In this document: positions 15,859 to 25,091 of the stretch, in pieces
How positions within the stretch are numbered: the stretch's first letter is position 1
Layout of the letters: every line of letters begins with the position of its first letter
Source of the DNA: Balneolales bacterium
Lineage (GTDB): Bacteria > Bacteroidota > Rhodothermia > Balneolales > Natronogracilivirgulaceae
Assembly: GCA_007132495.1 (NCBI GenBank)
Contig: SLOL01000058.1
Location: 1-33,521, forward strand
Direction: 5' to 3'
DNA: 33,521 nucleotides
Made by a program: the position numbers and the translations under genes
The notes under the pieces: model-generated
The model's input: only the letters and a program-made list of their open reading frames with translations
Told to the model about the DNA's origin: nothing
Databases searched by the model: none

Positions 15859-18849
15859 CTATTTGACCAGCATCATCCGCTCGACCTGTTCATAGGACCC
15901 GGCCTGCAGCCGGTAGAGATAGACACCGCTCGACAGCCCGGTTGCATCAAAGGTGACTTCGTGGGTTCCGGCGGGGGTATGTGCATCCACGAGGGTATCC
16001 ATTCTGCGACCGAGCAGGTCATATACTTCCAGTCTCACCTCACTCTCCACCGGTAGCCGGTAGCGGATCACCGTAACCGGATTGAAGGGGTTCGGGAAGT
16101 TGGGAAACAGTTCAAAATCATTCGCCAACGGTTCCGGATCGGCAGAAACGGTAGATCCGTTTACGGTTAAACGGACCGGAATGGAGAGTGTTTTCTGCAG
16201 TGGATCGTTGGTGTGCACCCGCAGATCAAACTCATAGACCTCATCCGGAATATCATCGGTAATAATATTAAAAGTGATCTCCTGCTGATCCCCGGCTGCT
16301 ATGGCGCCCGATTCTTTCCGCATCTGCATCCCGGGAAACGCCACATCTTTCAGCATGGTGATTGTCACATTGTCGATATCGAACGTCTCCCCGGTGTGGT
16401 AGTTCGTATGGGCAAACAGGATATCCTCGGGAGCGGCGCCGCCGTAGTAGTTATCCGTCTGGACGAATACACCATCCACAAGATATTGGATCCGGTCGTT
16501 GACCGGATCGATGCGGATCTCGAAGTTGAAGTACTCACCCGCTTTCCACAGGGGCTGACCGGGGCTGACGGGATTGTTCAGATAGTAAAACTCCTGTCCT
16601 CCAATCTGATTGCGGAAAGCGATATTTCCTTCTTCGAACCAGACCCAGGCGGAATTCTGACCGGAGGAGGCCTCATCCATGATGACGTGAAACTGGTTTT
16701 CAGAGTCGTCGTCGCTGAATCGCAAATCCATGGAGATGGAATATCCCTGGGTGGTGAGCGGTCCCAGAAACGGCAATCGCACTCCGGTGGTTCTGCCCTC
16801 ATTCAGGCCTGTAACCGGCCGCAAGCGCAGATGCTGCGAACCGGATGACGGATGGTCCGTGGAAATTTCAAATTTTGCGAGGCTGTCTCTCGGAGTGGGG
16901 GTGAAGTTGTTGTAGAGCAGGTGTTCCCCGACCTCAAACCCCTCATCATTTTCGAAGCCGGTGTAAAAAAGGGTTCCGGGCGGCAGGGGCTCTTCCCCGG
17001 TCTGAACGGAGACATCACCGGTTTTGTCGTTGGAAGTGGATGCATATACGTCCGGAGAAGTGGCTGAATATTCATCAGAATGCAAATTCGAAAAAAATTG
17101 GGAGCCGTTTCTCCGCCGGATCATCCGGTCACGATTCCGGTCCAGGTAAGGAGGCGATAGCCGTGCCAGCGATGCGGAAGAACCACGGTAAAGGGTCCAG
17201 GGTGTAGCCAGCTCAGCAGGCACGAGATCCGCGTTAGCATCCGGAATTCGGGTGATCTCATGACGTGCATCTTTGGCTATGGGTGCAACTTCCGGATAGG
17301 CGGCATCCACGGTCCAGTGCAGAGTACTGTTGCCATCATTACCGAGCGTCAACCGGATTTCTCCGACGCTGTCCGGTTCAGCTTCGACTTGTATAACCGA
17401 TTCGTCAGCATATACTTGTGGCGAATGACTTTGCGACATTCTATAATTTGCGACCATATGACGGGTTAATCTCATATTCCGCGCATTGTCGGCCGGTGCA
17501 TTCGGAGCGTCATAACTGCCGGTAGGTACACCCTCAAATAGAATATCCGGATTTGAAAAATACGGAATGCGATCGCTTTGCAGCTCGGGGTAGGTCATGA
17601 TGGTCGCATACGAGAACCTGTTCTCGCCGAGAAAACGCCATCCGGTAGAATACTCAAAAAGGCCGCCGAACGCATCCGCGGGTGCATTTTGCTGTTCTCT
17701 GGCATGGGCGTTTCCCATGTTATGACCGATCTCGTGGACCAGGGTGTAGGTAGTGGCCACTTGCCGCACATTATTCAAAGAAAATCCCCACTGGGAAGCA
17801 CCGCTGATGCTGTTTAAGAGCCATGCAATACCGCCCACATCCGCTACATCGGCAATCATGGCTACCAGGTCGGCGCCATGAACATCCCGCATATCATGGA
17901 TATGGTCCATGTGACCCAGATGTTGGCTCTCAAACCGGTCGTCACCGGGCATTGCGGTAAGTTTTCGCAGATCCCCCGGCGAGTCATGCCCATTCTCCTG
18001 GAATTCGGTGTTATAGATGCGGACGACACGCAATTCAATGCCCAGCTTGCTGTTGTCGAGGGCCTGCTGTGACAGATTCATCATCTGGGCGATGAGCTGG
18101 TCGATGTTGTTAACGTCCGGGTTCTCATTATTTTCCGCCCAGGATTTGGCATCATTGGTGTAGATGATCATCAGATCGATGGGGACGCCGGCCTCCATTG
18201 ACGTTTCGGATGTTTCGATATCAAAGGGAGAAAACAGGGAACTGTGGTCATGGTACCCGTCAGCCGGAGCCGGGGTGGGAGCTCCACTGTGCAGATCGTG
18301 GTTTACTCCGCATTCCAGGATGTTCTCTTCTTCAGGATTGCGGTAATAGAGAACATGACCGGTACCGGTTTCCGAAGCTGCTTTGGATGTCTTCGTGGTA
18401 TTTTGCCGGATATGGTAGGATTCACCGCGGTTGAACCGGTCGACGGTGCCGACTACTTGTCCGTTCCCGTAAGTGAAGGTTATCTGGTCATGGGGGTTGT
18501 TTTCGTGGACGGCACGCACAGAGCGGTATCCCTCCACAAATTCGGACACCCCGGTGATGCGGTAGATTCCCGGATCACCCGGAAAAAGCGAAACAGTGAA
18601 CGTTTCACCTTTACGGGTAAGTTGATCCAGCAATTCATGATTCAGGGTTATCGGCAGCATTTCTCCCGCAGAAAAAGATGTAACGGCACCATCCGGCCCG
18701 GCGATGGAAAAAAGGCCGGACGGTTCACTGGAGGCGGCCGGTCCCGTCAGTACCGCAATCCAAAACAGGCTGATCAATAAAATGCGTCCGGTGGCGACCG
18801 TGATTCGCCGGAGACAGGGTGGATACACAGGGTTGGAGAAGAACACCAT
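15859..18849 (-). CDS. Secreted metzincin (reprolysin-type) metalloprotease with lectin-like insert and type IX-like sorting domain
   Basis: This is a 996-residue protein. The N-terminus has a positively charged stretch and a hydrophobic core (RILLISLFWIAVLTGPAASS), so it is exported. Residues 45-190 form a propeptide containing C180 in LECGVNHD, a possible cysteine switch. The catalytic domain runs from about 224 to 470, with zinc ligands H372, H376 and H382 and catalytic E373 in HEIGHNMGNAH, and Met-turn M418 in ATIMTYP. Next comes a split beta-sandwich (about 480-516 and 840-897), into which a linker and a concanavalin-like domain (about 625-836) are inserted. The end (from about 911) is FPNFPNPFNPVTVIRYRLP through SGVYLYRLQ, the type A sorting domain of type IX secretion. 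It probably degrades protein outside the cell. It starts 26 bases after the trmB stop codon. Confidence 0.9.
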   Translation of the reverse strand: MVFFSNPVYPPCLRRITVATGRILLISLFWIAVLTGPAASSEPSGLFSIAGPDGAVTSFSAGEMLPITLNHELLDQLTRKGETFTVSLFPGDPGIYRITGVSEFVEGYRSVRAVHENNPHDQITFTYGNGQVVGTVDRFNRGESYHIRQNTTKTSKAASETGTGHVLYYRNPEEENILECGVNHDLHSGAPTPAPADGYHDHSSLFSPFDIETSETSMEAGVPIDLMIIYTNDAKSWAENNENPDVNNIDQLIAQMMNLSQQALDNSKLGIELRVVRIYNTEFQENGHDSPGDLRKLTAMPGDDRFESQHLGHMDHIHDMRDVHGADLVAMIADVADVGGIAWLLNSISGASQWGFSLNNVRQVATTYTLVHEIGHNMGNAHAREQQNAPADAFGGLFEYSTGWRFLGENRFSYATIMTYPELQSDRIPYFSNPDILFEGVPTGSYDAPNAPADNARNMRLTRHMVANYRMSQSHSPQVYADESVIQVEAEPDSVGEIRLTLGNDGNSTLHWTVDAAYPEVAPIAKDARHEITRIPDANADLVPAELATPWTLYRGSSASLARLSPPYLDRNRDRMIRRRNGSQFFSNLHSDEYSATSPDVYASTSNDKTGDVSVQTGEEPLPPGTLFYTGFENDEGFEVGEHLLYNNFTPTPRDSLAKFEISTDHPSSGSQHLRLRPVTGLNEGRTTGVRLPFLGPLTTQGYSISMDLRFSDDDSENQFHVIMDEASSGQNSAWVWFEEGNIAFRNQIGGQEFYYLNNPVSPGQPLWKAGEYFNFEIRIDPVNDRIQYLVDGVFVQTDNYYGGAAPEDILFAHTNYHTGETFDIDNVTITMLKDVAFPGMQMRKESGAIAAGDQQEITFNIITDDIPDEVYEFDLRVHTNDPLQKTLSIPVRLTVNGSTVSADPEPLANDFELFPNFPNPFNPVTVIRYRLPVESEVRLEVYDLLGRRMDTLVDAHTPAGTHEVTFDATGLSSGVYLYRLQAGSYEQVERMMLVK

Positions 18850-18875
18850 ATAGAATATTGAAGCCGGTAAGGGTT

Positions 18876-19586
18876 CTATTTCAGGTATTGAACAGCGGGT
18901 GGATCGGGCTTCATGATAGCGTCATCGAGTCCGAAACAGAGATATTTGATGGTCAGGCCGTTTTCAAGGTGTATCTTTTCATAGTACGTCCGGATGTCAA
19001 GGTGCCTGGGAGGAGCCGACAGCGCGTAAACATCATCAGTTTTATATTTTACTGGTAAATTGAAAATATCCAGAATATTAAGCGTAAAATCAAAAAAAAT
19101 ATCACTGTCGGTTTTAAGGTGGATCCAGCCGTCGGACTTCAACACATTTGCGTATCTTCGCAGGAACACGGGATGGGTAAGCCGTTTTCGTTTTTTTGGT
19201 TTTTTGATATAGGGGTCTGGAAAGGTGATCCACAGCTCTTCAACTTCACCGGGGGCGAAGTAGTTGCAGAGATGATCAATTCTTGCCCGTAGAAAATGGA
19301 CGTTGTTGAGACCGTTTTCCAGTGCGGCCTGCGCTCCTTTCCAGAGGCGGTCGCCTTTGATATCGATACCGATGAAATTCCGGTCCGGATACTGCTCTGC
19401 CAGTGCAAGGGCATATTCGCCTTTACCACAAGCCAGCTCCAGGGTTATCGGATTATTGTTGCCAAATAGTGAGGTCCATTTACCACGGACCGGAGCATGA
19501 TCTCCTTCCCGGTAGTGGTTAAGTTCGGTGACATTGGGAAGCCGGGTAATTTCGTCGTAACGCTTGAGCTTCATCTGGGGTGACAT
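18876..19586 (-). CDS. trmB: tRNA (guanine-N7)-methyltransferase
   Basis: A 236-residue protein, normal for TrmB, which makes m7G46 in the variable loop of tRNAs using SAM. The SAM-binding loop is ELACGKGEY at residues 50-58, followed by FIGIDIKGDRLWKGA. The tRNA and catalytic region is ITFPDPYIKKPKKRKRLTHPVFL, the family's most distinctive block. The C-terminal TYYEKIHLENGLTIKYL closes the fold. MKLKRYDE starts at a second ATG four codons in (19574), and neither start has a clear ribosome binding site. The secreted metalloprotease gene follows 26 bases downstream on the same strand. Confidence 0.95.
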   Translation of the reverse strand: MSPQMKLKRYDEITRLPNVTELNHYREGDHAPVRGKWTSLFGNNNPITLELACGKGEYALALAEQYPDRNFIGIDIKGDRLWKGAQAALENGLNNVHFLRARIDHLCNYFAPGEVEELWITFPDPYIKKPKKRKRLTHPVFLRRYANVLKSDGWIHLKTDSDIFFDFTLNILDIFNLPVKYKTDDVYALSAPPRHLDIRTYYEKIHLENGLTIKYLCFGLDDAIMKPDPPAVQYLK

Positions 19587-19696
19587 GCAGAAAAAATGAA
19601 ACAGGTTTTTATGAAAACATTTTCTTTAAAAAAAACGGAGTCAAGATAGTTTTTTTATGGAAAGGTTGCCCAAGATCTTATTTTTATCTTTTACCC

Positions 19697-20446
19697 ATGA
19701 TTAAAGATAACATGAGCAGCAATCAATTTCCCCTGAACTCCGGCTTCAATGAAGTAAGCTTCATCTTTTTTGATCTGGATGATACACTCATCGACCATAA
19801 AAAAGCGCAGAAACGGGCACTGATGGATCTATGGAGTCACTTTCCCCAGCTTCAGATGGTTAGTCCGGAGGCGTTTGCAGCGGCATATGCCGAGGTCAAC
19901 AACAGACTTTGGGAGGCGTACCGCAATAATGACGTCGATCAGTACACATTGAAACGCCGGAGACTTGAGTATACCTTCGGTGAACTTCAGGTGGAAATGC
20001 CCGACTGGAAAGAGGCCGATGAGATTTACATGCAGTACTATCAGCGGCACTGGGAGTGGATTGACGATGCCAGAGAAGCGTTTATAACACTTTCAAAGCG
20101 TTATAAGGTCGGGATTATGACCAACGGCTTCACCGAGGTACAGAAAAAGAAATTTGAATTTTTCTCGTTGCACCGCTTTTCGCGGAATCTGATTATATCG
20201 GAAGAAGTGGGGTATTTGAAACCGGATTCGCGCATATTTGAATATTCTGCAGAACAGGTGAACTACCCGGCGGAGCAGCTGCTTTATGTCGGCGATTCGT
20301 ACTCATCGGATATACTGGGCGGCAAGCAGAGCGGATGGAAAACAGCGTGGTACGTGCCTCAGGGTCCGGGTCCGGAAGCGGATGCCGCCGATTTTTCCTT
20401 TCGTCATTTTTCGCAACTTACAGAAGCACTTTCACCATCACATTGA
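19697..20446 (+). CDS. HAD-superfamily hydrolase, YjjG-type nucleotidase
   Basis: A 249-residue protein from the ATG at 19697 (alternative ATG at 19712). Codons can be read back to 19580, but that stretch is AT-rich, basic and overlaps the trmB start, so it is unlikely to be translated. Motif I is FFDLDDTLIDH with D26 and D28, motif II is IMTNG, motif III is the lysine in YLKPDSRIF, and motif IV is YVGDSYSSDILG. The helical cap between motifs I and II (about residues 40-120) places it near YjjG, which removes phosphate from pyrimidine nucleoside monophosphates, including non-canonical ones. It ends 15 bases before purL, which suggests co-transcription and a nucleotide-related role. Confidence 0.9.
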   Translation: MIKDNMSSNQFPLNSGFNEVSFIFFDLDDTLIDHKKAQKRALMDLWSHFPQLQMVSPEAFAAAYAEVNNRLWEAYRNNDVDQYTLKRRRLEYTFGELQVEMPDWKEADEIYMQYYQRHWEWIDDAREAFITLSKRYKVGIMTNGFTEVQKKKFEFFSLHRFSRNLIISEEVGYLKPDSRIFEYSAEQVNYPAEQLLYVGDSYSSDILGGKQSGWKTAWYVPQGPGPEADAADFSFRHFSQLTEALSPSH

Positions 20447-20461
20447 TCAAGCAACCTGAAC

Positions 20462-22723
20462 ATGGCAAAATCGAAGCATTCAGAACCTGAAGTAACTATT
20501 GAACTGGCACGCGAGCACGGACTTATTGATGAAGAGTATGAAAAAATCCGGGAGTATCTGGGCCGTACACCCACATTTACGGAGCTGGGAGTCTATTCGG
20601 TCATGTGGAGCGAGCACTGCTCCTACAAAAACTCGGTTGCGGTTTTGAAAACACTGCCGAAAAGCGGCAAAAATCTGCTTGTGGGAGCCGGTGAAGAGAA
20701 TGCCGGACTGGTGGATATTGGCGATGGCCTGGCATGTGCTTTCAAGATAGAGAGTCACAACCACCCCTCTGCTGTTGAACCCTACCAGGGAGCCGCTACC
20801 GGGGTTGGCGGTATCCATCGCGATATTTTTACTATGGGAGCTCGTCCCGTTGCCGCGCTTAACTCACTACGTTTCGGATCCATGAGCGAACCCCGCGTGC
20901 GGTATCTGCTGGATGGAGTGGTGCGCGGCATTGCCGATTACGGCAACTCATTTGGTGTGCCGACGGTTGGTGGCGAAATCTATTTCGACAAAAGCTATGA
21001 AGGCAATCCGCTGGTAAATGCGATGAGCGTGGGTATTGTCAAGCACGAGGATACCGCATCGGCGGTTGCCGATGGGGTGGGCAACCCCGTTCTGATAGTG
21101 GGAGCATCAACCGGCCGGGACGGGATTCATGGGGCGACTTTTGCATCCGAAGAGATCAGCGAGAAGAGCGAAGCCAAACGACCGAGTGTCCAGGTGGGCG
21201 ATCCCTTTACCGAGAAGCTGCTGTTGGAAGCAACTCTGGAAGCACTTAAGACCGGTGCCATTGTGGGCATCCAGGATATGGGTGCGGCCGGCATCAGCTG
21301 CTCCAGTTCCGAAATGAGTGCCAAAACCGGTGTCGGGATGCATGTTGATCTGGATAAGGTACCGCTTCGTGAAGCGGACATGAGCGCCTATGAAATCCTC
21401 CTTTCAGAAAGCCAGGAGCGTATGCTGATCGTCGCTCACAAGGGCCGTGAACAGGAAGTGATGGATGTATTTGCCAAATGGGATCTGAATGCGGTGGTGA
21501 TCGGAGAGGTGACCGATACCGGAAGGGTCGTGTACCTGCGCGACGGTAAAGTCAAGGCCGATATGCCTGCCGACAGCCTGGTATTGGGGGGCGGCGCTCC
21601 CGTCTATATCCGGGAAACAAGTAAGCCGGAATATCTTGAAAAGACCGGATCCACCGATATCTCATCGTATGTCGATGTCGCTGATGTTCAGGAGACGATG
21701 CTGGCTTTGCTTCAATCGCCGAACATCGCATCCAAACGCTGGGTGTATGAACAGTATGATTATATGGTCCGTACCAATACCGTAACCGGACCCGGTCCCT
21801 CGGATGCCGGTGTGGTGCGCATTAAAGATTCCAAAAAGGCACTGGCTGTTACAACCGACTGTAACGGACGTTATGTCTACCTCAATCCACGCAAAGGAGG
21901 ACAAATCGCCGTTGCCGAAGCAGCCCGGAATATCGTCTGTGCGGGTGGAAAACCGATGGCGATTACCAACTGCCTTAACTTCGGAAACCCGTACAAGCCG
22001 GAGGTGTACTGGACCTTCAAAGAGGCCGTTGGGGGTATGGGTGATGCCTGTGAGGTATTTGAAACCCCTGTTACCGGCGGCAATGTGAGTTTTTACAATG
22101 AAAATCCCCGTGGTGCCATATTTCCAACACCGGTCATAGGCATGCTCGGCCTCATTGAAGATTGCGAAAAGCATACGACCCCGGCCGGTTTTCAGACTGC
22201 CGGTGATGATATCATTTATGTTGGTGCCTCCCGGAGCGGCATTGACGGAACTGAGTATCTCTCATTTCTCCATGATCTCACTGCGGGAGACGCGCCGGAT
22301 CTGGATATGGAGTTTGAACGGGCATTGCAACAGACGGTATTGCGTGCTATTCATGAGGGACTGGTCTCTTCGGCCCACGATCTGTCGGATGGGGGACTGG
22401 CCATATCCCTGATAGAGAAAACGATCTTCTCGGGCATCGGCGCCAATGTCCGGCTGGATCTTCCCGGACAGAACGTAGTTGAACAGCTTTTCAGTGAGGC
22501 GCAGTCGGGAATTTTGTTGAGTGTATCGCCCGAAAGACGTGAAGAGCTGACATCGTTATTCCGGGAAGCCGATATTCCGGCATATCACCTGGGTGTGGTT
22601 GAAGGTGACCGGCTGATCATTGAAGATTTTGCCGATATTCCGGTGGAAACGCTGCGTTCGATTTACGAAGGAGTCGTTCCGGATGCGGTATCCGGTAATG
22701 CGGCTGCGGCTACTCCCGTGTAG
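20462..22723 (+). CDS. purL: Phosphoribosylformylglycinamidine synthase, large subunit (PurL)
   Basis: The protein has 753 residues, matching the short PurL form that needs PurS and PurQ as partners. The signature starts with [12 protein letters not shown] (H52 included), then [23 protein letters not shown] and FTMGARPVA. The second half repeats the AIR-synthase-like fold, with [21 protein letters not shown] and [12 protein letters not shown]. It performs the fourth step of purine synthesis, using ATP and glutamine-derived ammonia to turn FGAR into FGAM in the cytoplasm. The last codons (GNAAAATPV) are low-complexity and lie in the first unit of a 33-bp tandem repeat that continues past the stop codon to the end of the convergent gene. 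Confidence 0.97.
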   Translation: MAKSKHSEPEVTIELAREHGLIDEEYEKIREYLGRTPTFTELGVYSVMWSEHCSYKNSVAVLKTLPKSGKNLLVGAGEENAGLVDIGDGLACAFKIESHNHPSAVEPYQGAATGVGGIHRDIFTMGARPVAALNSLRFGSMSEPRVRYLLDGVVRGIADYGNSFGVPTVGGEIYFDKSYEGNPLVNAMSVGIVKHEDTASAVADGVGNPVLIVGASTGRDGIHGATFASEEISEKSEAKRPSVQVGDPFTEKLLLEATLEALKTGAIVGIQDMGAAGISCSSSEMSAKTGVGMHVDLDKVPLREADMSAYEILLSESQERMLIVAHKGREQEVMDVFAKWDLNAVVIGEVTDTGRVVYLRDGKVKADMPADSLVLGGGAPVYIRETSKPEYLEKTGSTDISSYVDVADVQETMLALLQSPNIASKRWVYEQYDYMVRTNTVTGPGPSDAGVVRIKDSKKALAVTTDCNGRYVYLNPRKGGQIAVAEAARNIVCAGGKPMAITNCLNFGNPYKPEVYWTFKEAVGGMGDACEVFETPVTGGNVSFYNENPRGAIFPTPVIGMLGLIEDCEKHTTPAGFQTAGDDIIYVGASRSGIDGTEYLSFLHDLTAGDAPDLDMEFERALQQTVLRAIHEGLVSSAHDLSDGGLAISLIEKTIFSGIGANVRLDLPGQNVVEQLFSEAQSGILLSVSPERREELTSLFREADIPAYHLGVVEGDRLIIEDFADIPVETLRSIYEGVVPDAVSGNAAAATPV

Positions 22724-22800
22724 CGTGCTGTCAAAGCTGTGCTACACCCGTGTTGCGCGTTGTAATAGCTGCGGGTACTCTTGTGTTTCGTGCTGTCCCG
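22703..22800. repeat. Three degenerate 32-33-bp tandem units spanning the purL stop codon
   Basis: Units lie at 22703-22735, 22736-22767 and 22768-22800, each beginning GCTG. Units 1 and 3 agree at 25 of 33 positions; unit 2 aligns with unit 1 with one gap. Unit 1 contains the last purL codons and the TAG stop. The array fills the whole space between the purL stop and the stop of the convergent aminotransferase gene at 22802. Confidence 0.75.
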
Positions 22801-22801
22801 G

Positions 22802-24181
22802 CTATTTCACCTCATCGATTACGGCGAAGGTGTCCTTCAGCCCGGGAAACCGGTCCCGCGTTTCAATGAGCGTTTTGCGAATAATATCGATTCCTTCGTC
22901 AATTTGTTCCGGTTGAGTATTCAGAGGCGGGCGGAAACGCAGGGTGCGCGACCCACTCGGGTGGATCAGTACTCCGTTTTCAAATACCAGCGGCAGAAAG
23001 GTATCGCGGTATTCGGTTTCTGCAAAGTCGAAGGCGCACATCAGACCCCGGCCACGGGCATTGTTGATAAAGTCGAACTCGCCGATCAGTTCACCGATTT
23101 TTTTCTGTAGATAGGCACCGGATTTCGCTGCGTTCGTAACCAGGTCCTCTTCCTCGATCACCTCGAGATAACGGGAGAAACGGACCATGTCGACCAGATT
23201 GCCGCCCCAGGTGGAATTGAGCCGTGAAGCGACATTAAACACATTATTTTCCACCTCATCAAGCCGTTTGCCGGCAAGCATACCACAAACCTGTGCTTTT
23301 TTTCCGAAGGCTATGATATCCGGTTTTACGTAATGTTCGTGTGCCCAGAACTTTCCGGTGAGTCCGACTCCGGTTTGCACCTCGTCGTATATGAGCAGCG
23401 CTTCATGGCGGTCGGCAAGCTCCCGAAGCGCGCGGTGGAATTCAGGGCGAAAATGGTTGTCACCGCCTTCTCCCTGGATCGGTTCAATGATGATGGCCGC
23501 AATATCATCTTTGTTCAACTCGAAATAACGTTCGGCCTGTGCGATAGCCTCGTTTTCCCGTGTGATGACATCAGCGGTATTTTTTTCATCCATCGGGAAG
23601 ACCATTTTCGGATTTTTCACCCGCGGCCAGTCGAATTTCGGGAAACGTGCGATCTTGACCGGCTGGGAATTGGTCAAGGACATGGTATAACCGGTTCGAC
23701 CATGGAATGCCTCGTCAAAATGGAGGATTTTGTGTCCTTTGTCGGTCCGGTAGCCCTTCTCGTAATTTTTCTGAACCTTCCAGTCGAATGCCGCTTTCAA
23801 AGCATTCTCCACACCAAGACCGCCACCGGCAATAAAAAAGGCATGCGGCAGATAGTCCGGGATTCCGATATTGGAAAACGTCTCGACAAATTCGGCCATT
23901 TCCCGTGAATATATATCGGAGTTGGAGGGATTGTGAATGGCCACCCTTCCGATTTTGTCACGAAAGGCTTCATTTTCAACCAGTTTGGGATGGTTCATCC
24001 CCAGTGGGTTGGAGGCAAAAAACGTAAAAAAATCGAGTAGAAAACGATTGCTCCTGGCATCGAATATATAGGGGCCTTTACTTTTGTCGAGATCCAGCAC
24101 CATACTCATACCATCTGTCAAGATGTGTTTGCCGAGGGTGCTGTGTACGTTGTCAGGAGTAATGTGGACATTGTGAGTCAT
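22802..24181 (-). CDS. lat: L-lysine 6-transaminase
   Basis: This 459-residue protein is a class III PLP aminotransferase of the lysine-epsilon type. It has FFIAGGGLGVENALKAAFDWK where other class III enzymes have SGTEAN, then FHGRTGYTMSLTNS, and IIEPIQGEGGDNHF. DEVQTGVGLTGKFWAHEH holds the ring aspartate. The Schiff-base lysine is in IIAFGKKAQVCG. The reaction moves the epsilon-amino group of lysine to 2-oxoglutarate, giving 2-aminoadipate 6-semialdehyde, as in lysine catabolism. I use the ATG at 24181-24179 (MTHNVHITPD); the frame stays open to a TTG at 24256, but that extension is hydrophobic and lacks a ribosome binding site. The gene is convergent with purL and divergent from the tRNA. 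Confidence 0.92.
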   Translation of the reverse strand: MTHNVHITPDNVHSTLGKHILTDGMSMVLDLDKSKGPYIFDARSNRFLLDFFTFFASNPLGMNHPKLVENEAFRDKIGRVAIHNPSNSDIYSREMAEFVETFSNIGIPDYLPHAFFIAGGGLGVENALKAAFDWKVQKNYEKGYRTDKGHKILHFDEAFHGRTGYTMSLTNSQPVKIARFPKFDWPRVKNPKMVFPMDEKNTADVITRENEAIAQAERYFELNKDDIAAIIIEPIQGEGGDNHFRPEFHRALRELADRHEALLIYDEVQTGVGLTGKFWAHEHYVKPDIIAFGKKAQVCGMLAGKRLDEVENNVFNVASRLNSTWGGNLVDMVRFSRYLEVIEEEDLVTNAAKSGAYLQKKIGELIGEFDFINNARGRGLMCAFDFAETEYRDTFLPLVFENGVLIHPSGSRTLRFRPPLNTQPEQIDEGIDIIRKTLIETRDRFPGLKDTFAVIDEVK

Positions 24182-24307
24182 GAAGCCTGTAATTTTTAAC
24201 TGAATAGGTTGTTTCCAAGTGGCACACAAGGTACCAATAAGTACACTCAGTAACAAAAATCCACCCTCGCATTTGAATAAATAACCGCATGAGTATTTCA
24301 GATAATC

Positions 24308-24336
24308 TTGACAAATCCGAAAAAAAGCCGTATTAT
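24308..24336 (+). promoter_or_regulatory. Consensus-like promoter of the initiator tRNA gene
   Basis: TTGACA (24308-24313), a perfect -35 element, is followed after 17 bases by TATTAT (24331-24336), five of six for a -10. Transcription would begin near 24343, about eight bases before the mature tRNA 5' end. It is the best promoter match in the window. Confidence 0.75.
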
Positions 24337-24350
24337 GCTATTCTAGCTAC

Positions 24351-24423
<73 letters not shown>

Positions 24424-24427
24424 CTAT

Positions 24428-24464
24428 AAGGCCTTGCAGGTTTTTGACTTGCAAGGCCTTTTTT
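24428..24464 (+). terminator. Rho-independent terminator of the initiator tRNA
   Basis: AAGGCCTTGCA (24428-24438) pairs perfectly over 11 bases with TGCAAGGCCTT (24450-24460) around an 11-base loop. The right arm runs directly into six T residues (24459-24464). It starts five bases after the mature tRNA end. Confidence 0.88.
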
Positions 24465-24553
24465 ACGAATAATGATTGCCGGGTCCGTAAGGAGCAGAGG
24501 CTTTAGCCGGAACAGGTGTTTTGGTAAAATCTGAACCCGTTATGCTGATACAA

Positions 24554-24970
24554 CTATTTTCTGGTTTCAATCAATATTACTCCGTTGGCGCCCCGGACCC
24601 CGTATACGGAAGCCGCACTGCCTTTCAGTAACCGTACGGTGTCAATATCCCGCACATTAATGAAGTTATTTACTCCGGCATAGCTGGTACCCACCACCTG
24701 ACCGTCCACAACGTAAAGAGGTTCGGTGTTGGCACCGAATGTTGAGATGCCGCCGATCTGCACCGAGACATTGTTACCGCTTCCGCTAACGGTTACACCG
24801 GCAAGGCGTCGCAGATAATCGGACAGTTCCACGTTGGTGGCGCGTTCCTGGCGTTCGAGTTCTTCAGTATCAACTTCGACAACCCGGCCCTCTGAAGACG
24901 GTTCACTTGTTGCACACGCCTGTAATCCGATTACCAGAATAATAAGGGATATCACTGAAGTCATTTTCAT
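24554..24970 (-). CDS. Lipoprotein consisting only of a TonB-receptor plug domain
   Basis: This 138-residue protein has a short signal peptide ending in the lipobox-like GLQAC, with C19 as the predicted lipidated residue. A Ser/Glu-rich linker leads to an isolated plug domain: YLRRLAGVTVSGSGNNVSVQIGG, EPLYVVDGQVVG, and the SusC-type end DIDTVRLLKGSAASVYGVRGANGVILIETRK. There is no barrel: the frame stops exactly at the plug end, and no barrel-coding sequence follows. In full receptors the plug blocks the pore; here it would sit on a lipid anchor, in the periplasm or at the cell surface. It may be a binding or regulatory subunit, but no function is known to me. It is a single-gene unit between the tRNA and the metZ repeats. 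Confidence 0.87.
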   Translation of the reverse strand: MKMTSVISLIILVIGLQACATSEPSSEGRVVEVDTEELERQERATNVELSDYLRRLAGVTVSGSGNNVSVQIGGISTFGANTEPLYVVDGQVVGTSYAGVNNFINVRDIDTVRLLKGSAASVYGVRGANGVILIETRK

Positions 24971-25040
24971 ATAGACACCCGGATAACATGGTTAGAAGTA
25001 TATTCAGGAAATGCATTAATAATATATTACTACTACCTAA

Positions 25041-25058
25041 TATAACGGATATAACGGA
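25041..25058. repeat. Two 9-bp direct repeats upstream of the plug lipoprotein gene
   Basis: TATAACGGA occurs twice back to back (25041-25049, 25050-25058) in a very AT-rich stretch 70-90 bases before the plug lipoprotein start. It could be an operator or simply low-complexity promoter DNA. Confidence 0.4.
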
Positions 25059-25091
25059 TAATATAATTGAATAGTTTTTAATAACAATGTC

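Noticed and set aside
24182-24256. N-terminal extension of L-lysine 6-transaminase to a TTG codon
   Set aside because: The added residues are unlike the family, there is no ribosome binding site, and the ATG at 24181 gives the normal length.
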